From: Sphaeroforma arctica JP610
Taxonomy: Eukaryota; Opisthokonta; Ichthyosporea; Ichthyophonida
Length of the DNA: 22,818 bases
NCBI RefSeq assembly: GCF_001186125.1
Contig: NW_014039929.1
Span: forward strand, 8,694 to 31,511
Direction: 5' to 3'
Shown here piece by piece: positions 1 to 9,117 of the stretch (position 1 is its first letter; each line of letters starts with the position of its first letter). Position numbers and translations under genes: made by a program. The notes beneath the pieces are model-generated. The model was not told where the DNA came from. It did not search any database and was given only the letters and a program-made list of their open reading frames with translations.

Positions 1-155
1 ATATGTATATGTATATGCTTATATATTATATATTATATATGTATCTGTATATTATATTATGAATATATGTGTGTGTCTGAGTGTTTGTGTGTGTGTGTGT
101 CTCTCTCTCTCTCGATCTCATGCGAAGTAATAATCGATACCTTCACCTTACTCAG
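1..155 (+). other. 3' end of an intron of the ALDH gene, with composite microsatellite
   Basis: The sequence is AT-rich. A mixed TG then CT dinucleotide run lies at about 67-113. A pyrimidine-rich stretch ending in CAG at 153-155 makes a good splice acceptor for the first visible exon. Reading through upstream of 156 gives residues unlike any aldehyde dehydrogenase, so I treat this part as intron. The donor and the upstream exon or exons lie outside the window. Confidence 0.75.
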
Positions 156-329
156 GAGCGCGAGAAAATGTTATTCAACGCCGCCGATAAGATCGCAGAA
201 CACAGCGACGAATTAGCGCATTGGTTAACGCTTGAGCAAGGCAAGCCTCTCCGAGATGCACGGTTTGAAGTCCGGGCTACCGTGGACCAGATGAAGCTCA
301 AACAAGACACCTCAGTCATCGATTCGAAG
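156..329 (+). CDS. ALDH first visible exon
   Basis: This exon encodes 58 residues beginning EREKML. It contains the N-terminal cofactor-domain helix and the family signature LEQGKPLRDARFEV. The start is set by the CAG acceptor at 153-155, the end by AAG|GTACAT at 329/330. Both ends are phase 0. Confidence 0.85.
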
Positions 330-1151
330 GTACATGATTATAGGTTTGTATCCGATGTATATCTAGAAACCTGCGGGGGATGCAGTGTAGGGAAAATCAA
401 AGTAGGCTGGTGCTTAAGTCGAGCCAGGTGAAGTGTGATATATAAAGCACCCAATTGATCTGCATGCCTCATGATGTGCACTGTTTGTTGGCCACTTAGA
501 AGTCCAACAAAACTACACAGATTAATCAACCCGGAAGGATACCGTCCTTGATGTAGATACAAGCATCTGTGAGCGTATCTGGCAGTTCTGATTATGTAAC
601 ACAAGTGAATAGAGCTGTCACAGTTGTTGTTAGTATCAGCCGTAAAGGCTTGCAAGTATATGTCTATGGCTATCAATTGAGTGGTCCTGTCAAACGTATT
701 GCTCCGATTGTAGGCTTCGTACTTAACCCAATAATAGACGACTTAAGCTTTCAGAAGTTCTTTAGAATCATCAAACTACGTGCCTGAACCGTGCACAGCA
801 AGTATGTAGAGTATGTACAAAGCAGTATCCGCGTTCAATTATACTCATCTTTGGCCTCCATAATCGCATACAGATTCTCCGGGATACGAACAAGGAACGT
901 GCTACATTGGTGTACAAGCCTCTCGGTGTTGTGGGTGCAATTGCCCCGTGGAATTTTCCGTTGCTCATTGCGGCCACCAAGGTATGGATTGGTATATTTC
1001 TGAACGTGTGCAATACAATCCCACCCAGTATGCTGATGGAACAGGCAAGTAGTACAGTTAACAGATTTTGCAGTTTGTGTATATATGTATATGTATGGAT
1101 ATATATATATATATATATATATATATCGGAGCCATACCAACTCTACACTGG

Positions 1152-1190
<39 letters not shown>

Positions 1191-4100
1191 TGCATGTTCG
1201 AATTCTTGATTGCTGATATATTGTATCAAACCCTGTATGCGTTGATACTATCCAATCCTATACAATTGTGATCGTCCAAATCCGGTTCTGCAGACCCGGA
1301 AATATATGCAGGTATATATACAAATACGACTCTGAGTACAAGTATTATCGAACAACAATGATTGTGCGCGTCCATATTACTCAGATGTGTTTAAATGCAC
1401 CAGACAGCCCAAGTTTTATTGCCAATGTAGAGCAATTTGGTGGCATGTAAATGCTTCCCTATTACAGCAAAGAGATCCAATGCCATGCCAGACTTACGTT
1501 ATGTCTCTATACCATCACATACCCTGACATCGTAACTGGTGATAGATGTGTTTAAACCGCCCCAATTAAGGCCCGTTACATTATTAGATCTACTTAGCGC
1601 TACACACGGGGACGTTCATAGACCAGTGCACACCTTTCATACCTGGAATGTCTATTGCCTCATCCTTCATATCACACACCACACTCCAATCTCCCAGGTG
1701 TCCATTGCCGTACTGACCGGCAACACTGTGGTGTTTAAACCATCGCCATGTACACCCGTAACCTCGTTGATGATGGGCAGTATCATCCACGAATGCTTCC
1801 CTCCAGGTGTGGTCAATGTCATTGCTGGTGGCAACGACATAGGTGAACGTCTTGTGGCGCATCCAGATATCGCTAAGGTGAGTGTAGATGATTGCACACA
1901 CACGTCTACAGATAATTATATATATATATATATATATATAATTGTATGCTATCCCCGTATACGTTGACTATTATACCCACTGGCTGAATTCATACGACAC
2001 CGATCTAACGACTATTTTGTTAATGGAATATACATGATTGTGAACTGGCACCCATCCTGTTTTGTTTATATCACCCTTGAACATGCGTGCGTATGAGTTC
2101 ATGGAGGGAAGGTGCAGGAATCTTTAGTGCTTTAGGCCCGGCGAGAGCTACACGGATATTACGATGCTTATTCTGATATGCCGGTACATATATACATTTC
2201 AACACATGCACGTGCTCACCGGCTAATCCTGCGCGATCACCCCGCACGCCCCACGCGTAACCAAACGGCTCTCATATACACTGCAATTGCTACAAACAGA
2301 TCTCGTTCACAGGCTCAGTCCCCACGGGAAAGGCCATACGCAAGGCCTGCACAGACCACATGAAGCGGTGCACACTCGAGTTGGGTGGCAATGACCCAGC
2401 CATCGTACTGGCCGATGCCGATGTGCCCCGTGCAGCAAAGGGCATCTTCTCCACAGCGTTCGCAAACACGGGACAGGTAACGCGAATGAGATACCAGTGG
2501 TCTGTGAGGGGCCGATGTTCGGAGAGGAGTCTGTTATAAGTAGTAAGACCCTATGACTATCGTTTGCGACATACCACCTATTCTCGTTCTAGGTCTGTCC
2601 TATTCTCGTTCTGGGTTTGTCCTATTCTCGTTCTGGGTTTGTCCTATTCTCGTTCTGAGTTTGCCCTATTCTCGTTCTGGGTTTGTCCTATTCTCGTTCT
2701 GGGTTTGTCTTGATCTCGTTCGGAGTTTGCCCTATTCTCGCTCTGAGTTTGTCCTATTCTCGTTCTGGGTTTGTCCTGTTCTCGTTCTGGGTTTGTTCTA
2801 TTCTCGTTCTAGGTTTGTCCTATTCTCGCTCTGAACTTTCCCTACCCCGTCTACGTTGATGGCACCCGAGTGATGGCAAGTATTGGTTTCCTGCTTGCAG
2901 GTGTGCTGCGCTATTAAGCGTGTGTACGTACCGCGTGCGTTACACGCCGAGTTCTGTGAGAGCATCAGCGGGTTTGCACAGGCCGCCACTGTGGGCGACG
3001 GGCAGGAGAAGGCTACAACACACGGGCCACTACAGAACAAGATGCAGTTCAACAAGGTGACCGAGCTGTTGCAGGATACTATTGCAAACGGGGCGACGGG
3101 TATGGCTAACTAATTGGATGTGGCGTGCAATGTACCTGGGTTGTTACGTGATGCTACTGGTGGTGCTGATAGATTTGTATAGTCTAAATGCTTACGGGAT
3201 ACGGGCATCTTCGGTTTAGTTGTAGCATAAAGGGGTGGGTTGTACTACAGTTACTGTAGGTTTCCGGGCTACAGGTATTTTCAATCAATGGTAAGGCAAC
3301 TGAGTGAGTGAAGCACACCGCTGGTTCAGGGCCATTGCCTCTGCCAGTTGATTTCGTAGTGCGAGGCGGTGGCTACTACCGGCTACTTTTTCTATCACTC
3401 TTTAGGGTGATTGAATGGCATGTGAGACAAAGTGGTTGAATTGCTACTGGATATCGCTGGTATTAGGAATACTGGTACCGTCAATCGGCTGCTGAGTGCA
3501 CGCGCTTGTATTGTGTGTGGTGTGGGCTAGTGGGTGCACTCATTACTGGACGATTAACAGTAGAAATCGGCGTCTACTATGGGATGGCTTAGTGCTGTGT
3601 TGGGTGTGTGGTTGAAATATATTGTTCACCCGTCAACATATGAGTTATCTTACGTACACGTATCGATGGTTGAGTTACCTTATTCTTAATGTTAGATTCC
3701 TGCTTGTGTGTTAATGCATGAGTTATCTTATGGTACACATATCGATGGTTGAGTTACCTAATTCTGAATATTAGATTCCTGCTTGTGTGTGCGGATGCCT
3801 CGGTAGATGTAGAGGTCATGGAAGAGACCTTCGCCAGAGTTGTACATACGGTGTATTACCTTCTGCCGCTGTTGTTGACATATCACACTCAAGCTATCAC
3901 TAACACCGAGTGCACGTGCTTTTCAGGTACCTCCAGGAAGCATTCTCAGTTACAAAAGAACATGCACACAGACATTCCCTGCACACTCATACATGTTGTG
4001 TTTCCCAATGCCCCCTGTAGTATATATGTATATATATGTATCTTTCATACACATCCGTTGTGTGCTCCTCATATTCTCATATCCTCTCATCCTCATACCT

Positions 4101-5091
4101 TTACCTCCTTGTTGTATTCCCAGTGCACTGTGGTGGTCTGCCAACAGACTTGTCGGGTGCGGGCGGCTACCACTTCCCGCTCACAGTCGTCAGTGGGGTA
4201 GACGACGAGTCTCGCATTGTCTCTGAGGAACAGTTCGGTCCTGTCCTGCCAATCCTCGCGTACGATACAGGTGGGTCCCAAGTGTGGCACAGCTGCAGGT
4301 GCACCCTTACGTCGTTTCACCAGTGTGTGGTTCTCCAGTTGTTTTGTGTACTCTCTGTTTTTCTGTATGTGTGTCCACGCATGGGCTTGTGCTCGGGGGT
4401 TTTGACTATAAACATTTGTATTGTGTGTATCATTGAGAGACTTCTGGGAGTTATAGAAGACAAGTCATACGTTGCGATCGAGTGCTTCTCTCTCTGTTTG
4501 TCGCTCTATTTTCCCGCTGTATAAGTCGTGTGACGATCACAAACAAGTGGGTGTAAAAGGGCCCTATCTCGGTTTCCACTTTTGGCAAGACCAGAAGTAT
4601 TTTATGCGTATTTGGGATTCTTAAATGCTAGCTTGGTGGGTGTAGACAATATCCCGCACGGCGACAAAGGGAGTTTTCTCTCCTTCATGCTCGTGGCGTA
4701 TTTTATCCGCTCAAGTCCATCACAATTCCAATCACATAAAACTACAATCACGGATGACTGAGTGAAGTGGTCTTCGATGGTGACAAGAATGTGCTGTTAT
4801 ATCAAATATTCACCTGCCTAATGCTGTCTCTCCACAGAGGAAGAAGCCATCGAGCGAGCCAACAACACGCGCTTTGGCCTCGGCTCCAGCGTATGGGGCA
4901 CAGACCTGGATCACTGCGTGGATGTCGGTATGCAACTCAACAGTGGTATGATGTGGGTCAACAAGCATTTGGATTTACCGGCTACCGACCCCTTCGGCGG
5001 ACACAAGGAAAGTGGCCTGGGTAGGGAAGGAGGCGAATCAGGGCTGAAGGCGTATGTCGAAGAGCAGATGGTACTTGTGAGGAAAGCTTGA
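156..5091 (+). CDS. NAD(P)-dependent aldehyde dehydrogenase, AldA-like; 3' seven exons, 5' end outside window
   Basis: Oxidises an aldehyde to the acid with NAD(P)+; the substrate cannot be told from sequence. Exons are 156-329, 874-981, 1698-1877, 2300-2476, 2901-3099, 4124-4270 and 4838-5091, with all introns GT...CAG and phases 0,0,0,0,1,1. They join in frame to 412 residues plus stop. The family is usually 450-480 residues long, so 50-60 N-terminal residues lie upstream. Landmarks, numbered from the first visible residue: Asn85 in PWNFP, Lys108 in FKPSP, FTGS at 157-160, Glu181 in LELGG, catalytic Cys215 in GQVC, Glu315 in EEQFGPV, and PFGGHKESGLGRE near the end. Glu-to-Cys spacing is 34 and Asn-to-Lys is 23, as in human ALDH2 (N169, K192, E268, C302). 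ELGGND, VCCAIKR and GPLQNKMQ resemble, from memory, the AldA-like branch (cd07106) more than betaine-aldehyde or ALDH1/2 enzymes. No targeting signal can be judged. Nothing in the visible coding region is broken. Confidence 0.93.
330..873 (+). other. ALDH intron between exons 1 and 2
   Basis: This 544-bp intron has donor GTACAT and acceptor ATACAG. Short open frames on both strands inside it have no family features, and I see no mobile element or repeat. Confidence 0.85.
874..981 (+). CDS. ALDH second visible exon
   Basis: This exon encodes 36 residues (visible residues 59-94), including KPLGVVGAIAPWNFP. The Asn codon at 952-954 is the oxyanion-hole Asn of the superfamily. Acceptor ATACAG at 868-873, donor AAG|GTATGG at 981/982; both ends phase 0. 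Joining it to the previous exon gives an EV-to-PLGVV spacing typical of the family, which supports the splice choice. Confidence 0.9.
982..1697 (+). other. ALDH intron between exons 2 and 3, with two TA tracts
   Basis: This 716-bp intron has donor GTATGG and acceptor TCCCAG. Two (TA)n tracts lie at about 1099-1126 and 1154-1188, separated by a short unique spacer. I see nothing else recognisable. Confidence 0.88.
1099..1188. repeat. Pair of TA dinucleotide microsatellites
   Basis: Alternating TA runs occupy 1099-1126 and 1154-1188, with 27 bp of ordinary sequence between them. They produce the false Ile-Tyr repeat reading frames seen on both strands here. Confidence 0.95.
1698..1877 (+). CDS. 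ALDH third visible exon
   Basis: This exon encodes 60 residues (95-154) with GNTVVFKPSPCTP and FPPGVVNVIAGG. The Lys codon at 1737-1739 is the NAD(P)-binding Lys, and the second motif is the Rossmann-fold turn region. Acceptor TCCCAG at 1692-1697, donor AAG|GTGAGT at 1877/1878; both ends phase 0. Confidence 0.93.
1878..2299 (+). other. ALDH intron between exons 3 and 4
   Basis: This 422-bp intron has donor GTGAGT and acceptor AACAG. It contains a TA tract at 1917-1941. The rest is unremarkable. Confidence 0.88.
1917..1941. repeat. TA dinucleotide microsatellite
   Basis: A run of alternating TA about 40 bp into the intron. It is the third such tract in this gene. Confidence 0.95.
2300..2476 (+). 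CDS. ALDH fourth visible exon
   Basis: This exon encodes 59 residues (155-213): ISFTGS with the nucleotide-binding GS turn, then TLELGGNDPAIV, whose Glu codon at 2378-2380 is the general base. It ends with NTGQ just before the catalytic Cys. Acceptor AACAG at 2295-2299, donor CAG|GTAACG at 2476/2477; both ends phase 0. Confidence 0.93.
2477..2900 (+). other. ALDH intron between exons 4 and 5
   Basis: This 424-bp intron has donor GTAACG and acceptor TTGCAG. More than half of it is the 22-bp minisatellite at 2579-2842. It separates the codons for Gln and Val of the GQVC active-site motif. Confidence 0.9.
2579..2842. repeat. 22-bp minisatellite, 12 units
   Basis: Twelve head-to-tail units of 22 bp each. 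The consensus begins TATTCTCGTTCT and continues GGGTTTGTCC. Units 2, 3, 5 and 9 are identical. Others differ by one to a few substitutions, and unit 12 is the most diverged. No unit-length change is seen. The plus strand is pyrimidine-rich. Because 22 is not a multiple of three, the open frame across it repeats every 22 residues and is not a gene. Confidence 0.96.
2901..3099 (+). CDS. ALDH fifth visible exon (catalytic Cys)
   Basis: This exon encodes 66 residues (214-279) plus one base of a split Val codon. It opens with VCCAIKRVYVP; the catalytic Cys is the second codon, 2904-2906. It continues through VGDG and GPLQNKMQ. Acceptor TTGCAG at 2895-2900, donor G|GTATGG after 3099, phase 1. The downstream reading to TAA at 3111 is intron read-through. 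Confidence 0.92.
3100..4123 (+). other. ALDH intron between exons 5 and 6
   Basis: At 1024 bp this is the longest visible intron, with donor GTATGG and acceptor TCCCAG. It holds a two-copy direct repeat (3641-3790) and a short TA/TG-rich run near 4019-4040. Candidate frames inside it, such as the one from about 3787, match no ALDH segment. The exons on either side already join without a gap in the family pattern. Confidence 0.88.
3641..3790. repeat. Two-copy direct repeat of about 72 bp
   Basis: Copy 1 is 3641-3711 and copy 2 is 3719-3790. Both run from TGAGTTATCTTA to TTCCTGCTTGTGTGT, with a handful of substitutions and one 1-bp length difference, and are separated by 7 bp. This looks like a simple intronic tandem duplication. 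Confidence 0.93.
4124..4270 (+). CDS. ALDH sixth visible exon
   Basis: This exon completes a split Val codon, encodes residues 281-328, and ends with one base of a split Glu codon. It carries SRIVSEEQFGPVLP, where Glu at 4228-4230 contacts the nicotinamide ribose. Acceptor TCCCAG at 4118-4123, donor CAG|GTGGGT at 4270/4271. Both ends are phase 1. Confidence 0.92.
4271..4837 (+). other. ALDH intron between exons 6 and 7
   Basis: This 567-bp intron has donor GTGGGT and acceptor CCACAG. I see no repeats or further coding segment. Confidence 0.88.
4838..5091 (+). CDS. ALDH last exon with stop codon
   Basis: This exon completes a split Glu codon and encodes residues 330-412, then TGA at 5089-5091. 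It begins EEEAIERANNTRFGLGSSVW and contains the C-terminal signature PFGGHKESGLGREGG and the oligomerisation-strand tail EEQMVLVRKA. Acceptor CCACAG at 4832-4837. No clear AATAAA lies within a few hundred bases after the stop. Confidence 0.95.
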
Positions 5092-5394
5092 GAGGGTACG
5101 GATGAAGGGGTGGGAGTATGTCAGTGTCACGAATCAGAATCTGTCTCACAAGGCTGTGACTAGTGTCTCCTGTCTCGCTGTATCATTTCCTCGTCTGCAA
5201 GCGAGTAAAACGTTCACTGACCGATGCCTTAAGTGGACATTGAGTGGGACAATGAGACGACGGCTGTACGTGGAAGCGCACCTGCTATTCATGGGTAACG
5301 GGCCAGAAGCACCTTAACAGAGAGAAAATGTGTTGTAGTCATCCAGATTGTATACATTGTTATAGGTCATTGACTTAATGTATTGAAAGGTTCG
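5092..5394 (+). other. ALDH 3' flank
   Basis: This is the untranslated or intergenic stretch between the ALDH stop and the decayed exon duplicate. No canonical polyadenylation signal is obvious. Its short frames resemble nothing I know. Confidence 0.5.
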
Positions 5395-5479
5395 TGCTAT
5401 TGGTACCTCGGTGTGCACAGAAACGATGGCCTGGGGAGAGAATGTGGCGAGTCAAAATGTAGTGCTTGTGGAGAAGTAG
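5395..5479 (+). pseudogene. Decayed duplicate of the ALDH terminal exon
   Basis: From 5410 the frame reads GVHRNDGLGRECGES, against GGHKESGLGREGGES in the real last exon (9 of 15 identical; about 31 of 45 bases by eye). In a different frame, 5453-5479 reads QNVVLVEK followed by TAG, against QMVLVRKA and TGA at the real end. The two matches are juxtaposed, whereas 24 bp separate them in the gene. The copy has therefore lost about 25 bp and shifted frame. Similarity may extend back to about 5395 with a 1-base gap. The rest of a second ALDH copy is not visible nearby. It probably remains from a partial tandem duplication; use as an alternative terminal exon is possible but unlikely, given the lost frame. 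Confidence 0.7.
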
Positions 5480-6970
5480 CTTTCATCTGTGAACAAAGTG
5501 CTATGAGAGGCTCGGTGGTTGAATCATATTCTACCTATGGTGAGATAGATGCATTATTGTTGAGTAGACAAACTGTTATTGTATTGTGTTCTATAAAGAG
5601 GAGTGTACTGGCTGCTAAGGCGGGAAAGGGTAACTAGTGTAAGGCTGAAGTATAAGTGTCAGCAAAGCACAAGAAATTTCACTGTACAAGATACGAGCTT
5701 TGTTCAGCTGAAGACTTTTACTTCGACTGCGAGCAATATTTATTCTCGTTGTTTTGATACAGATGACCCGTTCCAGGGCATCGGGAAACTGGTTTCGCTT
5801 GTAAGCCTCGCGAGTTGCGAGTTAGCACTGTAGGGTTTGTGATGGAGTCCTACCACTGTTACTGGCGTACCTCGTGTCGTGACGTGTGTATCAACATATT
5901 AAACGATCCTTTCCCCAAGTCACAAGATAGTAACCGAACAGAGGAATTGACGTGCTGGGTCATTAAACCGTTACTGACTGACACTCTGACAGCTGTTAGG
6001 AATACCTGATGGAGGGAAATACATCTAAAACCAGCTGTGTAAAATTGATTTTGTACATATAAATGGCGATATCATGTTGAATTCGGTTAACCTCTCCGGC
6101 GCTCGCAATTTTTAAGACCGATACGGTCATACATCCGTAACTATACCGGCGTGAAATATCTACCCACGATCTGTTGCTCATATACACTGCTGACGAGCGG
6201 TCATGGCGACATCAACGATATACTTTGCCCGGAGTTTCGATATCCTGGAAAGTTACGTGCCTAAACTTGTACATTGTTATGCCCGCGTGCTTGTAAGAGA
6301 TAGTCGTGCTTACATTATCGCCGCGCAGGTGTAATTTCGAAAAGGGTCAACTGTCTGATCCGGTAACAGAAAAGATTGGCAAAATACAAAATAAAAGATA
6401 AGGCAATATCAGGGAGGCGCAGATCTGAAGGTATCTATAGGGGAGCGTACTGTCACAGAGTATATACCTATACATAGCGCAAGATCTACAATGTCTTTAA
6501 TTGATATTTCCGTGCGTCTGTCACACAGCCAGGAAACATCAGGCAATATAAAATAGGTATGACAACAATTTCAAATAAACTCTGGTGTGTAAAATAATCA
6601 TGCGACAGATTTGCAGAAACCTCTATATCCACTCTATAATCCGTGCTGCTCATAAACTGCAGAATCGCAAACTTTTCCTCTACTAAAAAATAGTAAGCAG
6701 AATGGCATGCACAGAAAATTAAAATAGACTATTGCTCTTAAAACGGAAAGCTTGATCAATCAAACCCGATCTGCACCATCGGAGTGGTAAGTGTGTATAG
6801 ATCACCTCAATGTATATCCTGGATTTTTATTATTTTGAAGCGTCCATTTTCAACTTTGGAATAAAAAGAGCCGTGTCACCTCGGCGTTTAATTTCGACTT
6901 TTACTTTTGGCACATTTTCAAAAGTTTACTTTCAACGTGGGCAAATCTTTCAAATATGACCAGTGGGAAC
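5480..6970. other. Intergenic stretch, nothing recognised
   Basis: I find no gene, RNA, clear repeat or element in either strand. The longest open frames, for example near 5603-5833 (+) and 5996-6187 (-), show no domain-like pattern and look like chance. Confidence 0.5.
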
Positions 6971-6971
6971 T

Positions 6972-7404
6972 GTAGTCCCTGTGGTCTCGGCGGACATTAA
7001 TCTCAATCCCGTCGATGATGTAGTTGAAGTTCCTGCGGCCCCACGACGGACAATAATCTCAGTCTCGTTGTCATCCATATCGTAGTTGTAGTTTCCGTGG
7101 CCCCAAAACGGACAACAATATCAATCCCATCGACGATTTTGTTGTACTATATGTCCGGTGCATAATATAAATTTATCACTTCCGTACTGTAGTTTCTGTG
7201 CATCCTATTGTCCAGTATACATGGTGTAGTCCCTGTAACCCAAAACGGACAACTATCTCTGCTTCATCGTCATCCATGTTGTAGTCTCTGAGACCTCCAA
7301 CTATCTCTACTTCATCGTCATCCATGTTATAGCCTGTGACCTCAAACGGATAACTATCTCTGCTTCATCGTCATCCATGTTATAGTTTCTGTGCCCCTCA
7401 GAAC
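6972..7404. repeat. Degenerate minisatellite, unit about 48-60 bp
   Basis: Successive blocks start with GTAGT(T/C)(T/C)CTGTGG-like sequence, pass through AACGGACAA and end in TCGTCATCCATGTT. At least seven to eight blocks can be followed. The three most alike share a 29-bp core at 7252-7280, 7300-7328 and 7353-7381, spaced 48 and 53 bp apart. Blocks on the left are more diverged, so the array has been growing or homogenising at its right end. On the minus strand the core reads MDDDEAEIV, but the unit length is not kept in frame, so it is unlikely to encode a protein repeat. Confidence 0.85.
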
Positions 7405-7918
7405 AATGCATTTCTGTACCTTTGATTGATTTTGGCCTTCTCTTTGTGTTTTGAACAAAAAAAATGATGCACAGAATAAATGTCAATATGCCAGAAACGT
7501 ACCGCTTCATATACCAGAAAAGAGTACCTTCATTTATTCCTCGGAAATGGGAAGTGACGGTTTTGGGGCGAAGGCGGCGTCTGGCAAAGAATAAAGCGAT
7601 ATCGCGTTTGGACGTAAACTAAGCGGGTTGAAACTTGTTTTACGTCGAAAGAAGGTAATCCCTATTTAGATAATGGCCTACTTTCATTAATATCCTTTAA
7701 ATGGGGGAGCAAAGAGCGTTGAAATCTGTTGTTTTTGCTGTGAGGCTTGTGTGGAGCGTGCGCACATGATGTACCAGACGCGCTGTCTGCATCATGCCCA
7801 CACAAGCTCGGACGAACTTCCGCGAGCGCCGCCACCCGAATGTTGCGCTTCGAGCTTCTCTCAAGGCTTGAAACGTTCAGTGCGATGAGGAATGAATCGC
7901 ACGCTTCGGCGAGAGCGC
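7405..7918. other. Flank between the minisatellite and the YR retroelement coding part
   Basis: The part from about 7730 is GC-richer than its surroundings and open on both strands (7662-7943 minus and 7747-7971 plus), with no recognisable protein. It may be the non-coding 3' end of the retroelement, since it follows the recombinase region on the minus strand. I could not identify a terminal repeat. Confidence 0.35.
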
Positions 7919-8987
7919 CTATTTTGTGTGCGCACTTGTGCATTGTGCTTGTGCAGTGTGCAGAGACTTAACGTATGTGCACGCTATGCGTGCGTGGTCG
8001 ATCTCCGAGAGGCGCCAGTAAATTAGATGGGTATCCGATGTCCAACGCCCGAGAACCTTTACATCGCTGTCCGATAAACCAGACTCTTTCAAGGCGGACA
8101 GACCTCCGATGCGCAGGGAATGTCCAGAGTATAGTTTGGGGTCCAAATCTGCTGCCTTGACCAGGTATTTGAATTTTCGCGACCACTCGGCCTTCATAAC
8201 CACACCACTACATTATTCAAGGAGAAGAGGTGACTGTCAGCTTGCTCGTTGGTTGTGAGGGAGAGTCATAATAGTAAGTGGTGATACGGGCAGATAACTG
8301 TGGTGGGCCTGCATTGTTGAGTCTTGGATGAAGGAAGTGTTAGTAATATATGATCAGGGAATACACGGATCCTTGATCGGTTTACGTGAATAAACTTTGA
8401 TTAGGGTTGAAGGTGCGGGTGAGTCGTTAATTCACCGCTGCGAAACAGACAAAACACACCAAGCAGTGTAATGGTCCAAACGCGAATCCACTCTATATTA
8501 TTCGCGTAACGTGTGATCGCAGGGCTGAAACGTAATAGTAGTAGGCTGGGGGTAATACCGCCGCGCTCACGTTTCATGCGCAATAGACCGCGTTCAGCTT
8601 ACCAGCGTTTTATACTTTTCCGCAGCAGAATTAGACAGGAATTTGGGATGCTGAATGGTCTGCGCCTGCCATCTTGTACATTCGGCGTATACCAGACATG
8701 TACGAAGCAATGGGGCCAGGTTGATACCCCCGCATCCCTAACCAGCTGATGTAAAGAAGCCATTTGCCTTCCCCAGCTGGGAGAGTGCCTGCCAGATTAT
8801 CCGACGCGGAGATCAAGCCTTCGTGCACAGCTAAATCATTAAAATGTCGTTGTGCAGTGTTGCTGCTTGCACGAGTCGACGCAGCCGTAGCTAATTGGAT
8901 AACCTCTTGTAAGAAATGGCGTAGCGGTTCGCCTGTTACTGCTGGAGTGAGCGCAGTTGACACGCTGATGTCCGAAGCAAACGGCAA
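7919..8987 (-). mobile_element. Tyrosine recombinase part of the YR fossil
   Basis: The 8631-8987 segment looks like the N-terminal SAM-like DNA-binding domain (DLAVHEGLIS, YISWLGMRGY). The 8401-8583 segment has the box A arginine in CLFRSGEL. The 7919-8203 segment has box B: GHSLRIGG with the HxxR pair, LGRWTSDTH, and the nucleophile Tyr in LIYWR. These match the retrotransposon/Crypton branch of tyrosine recombinases better than phage integrases. This part belongs to the fossil and is broken. Confidence 0.85.
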
Positions 8988-9117
8988 AGTGCTGAAGTGC
9001 CCTACACGGTGATGTAAGGTTGTGCAGAAGCGTTATGAGGACTATATACAAAATATTTATTAATGATAAAAGATGCGTAAATGCTACTGTAGTCGAAGGT
9101 TGGCTGCAAATGTGGCT

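Noticed and set aside
835-1271. Several frames with Ile-Tyr repeats on both strands
   Set aside because: They are translations of TA microsatellites in an intron.
1590-1903. Minus-strand frames of 78-103 residues opposite ALDH exon 3
   Set aside because: They are antisense shadows of a well-supported exon.
2553-2834. 93-residue plus-strand frame with repeated Phe/Ser/Arg-rich peptide
   Set aside because: It is the translation of the 22-bp minisatellite inside an ALDH intron; the peptide period simply reflects 22 codons per three units.
3749-4201. 150-residue plus-strand frame overlapping ALDH intron 5 and exon 6
   Set aside because: It is in the wrong frame for the exon and has no family features; the ALDH exons on either side join without it.
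7919-8203. Tyrosine recombinase considered as a phage or integron integrase, or as a Crypton
   Set aside because: It lies directly after RT and RNase H on the same strand, which places it in a YR retrotransposon.
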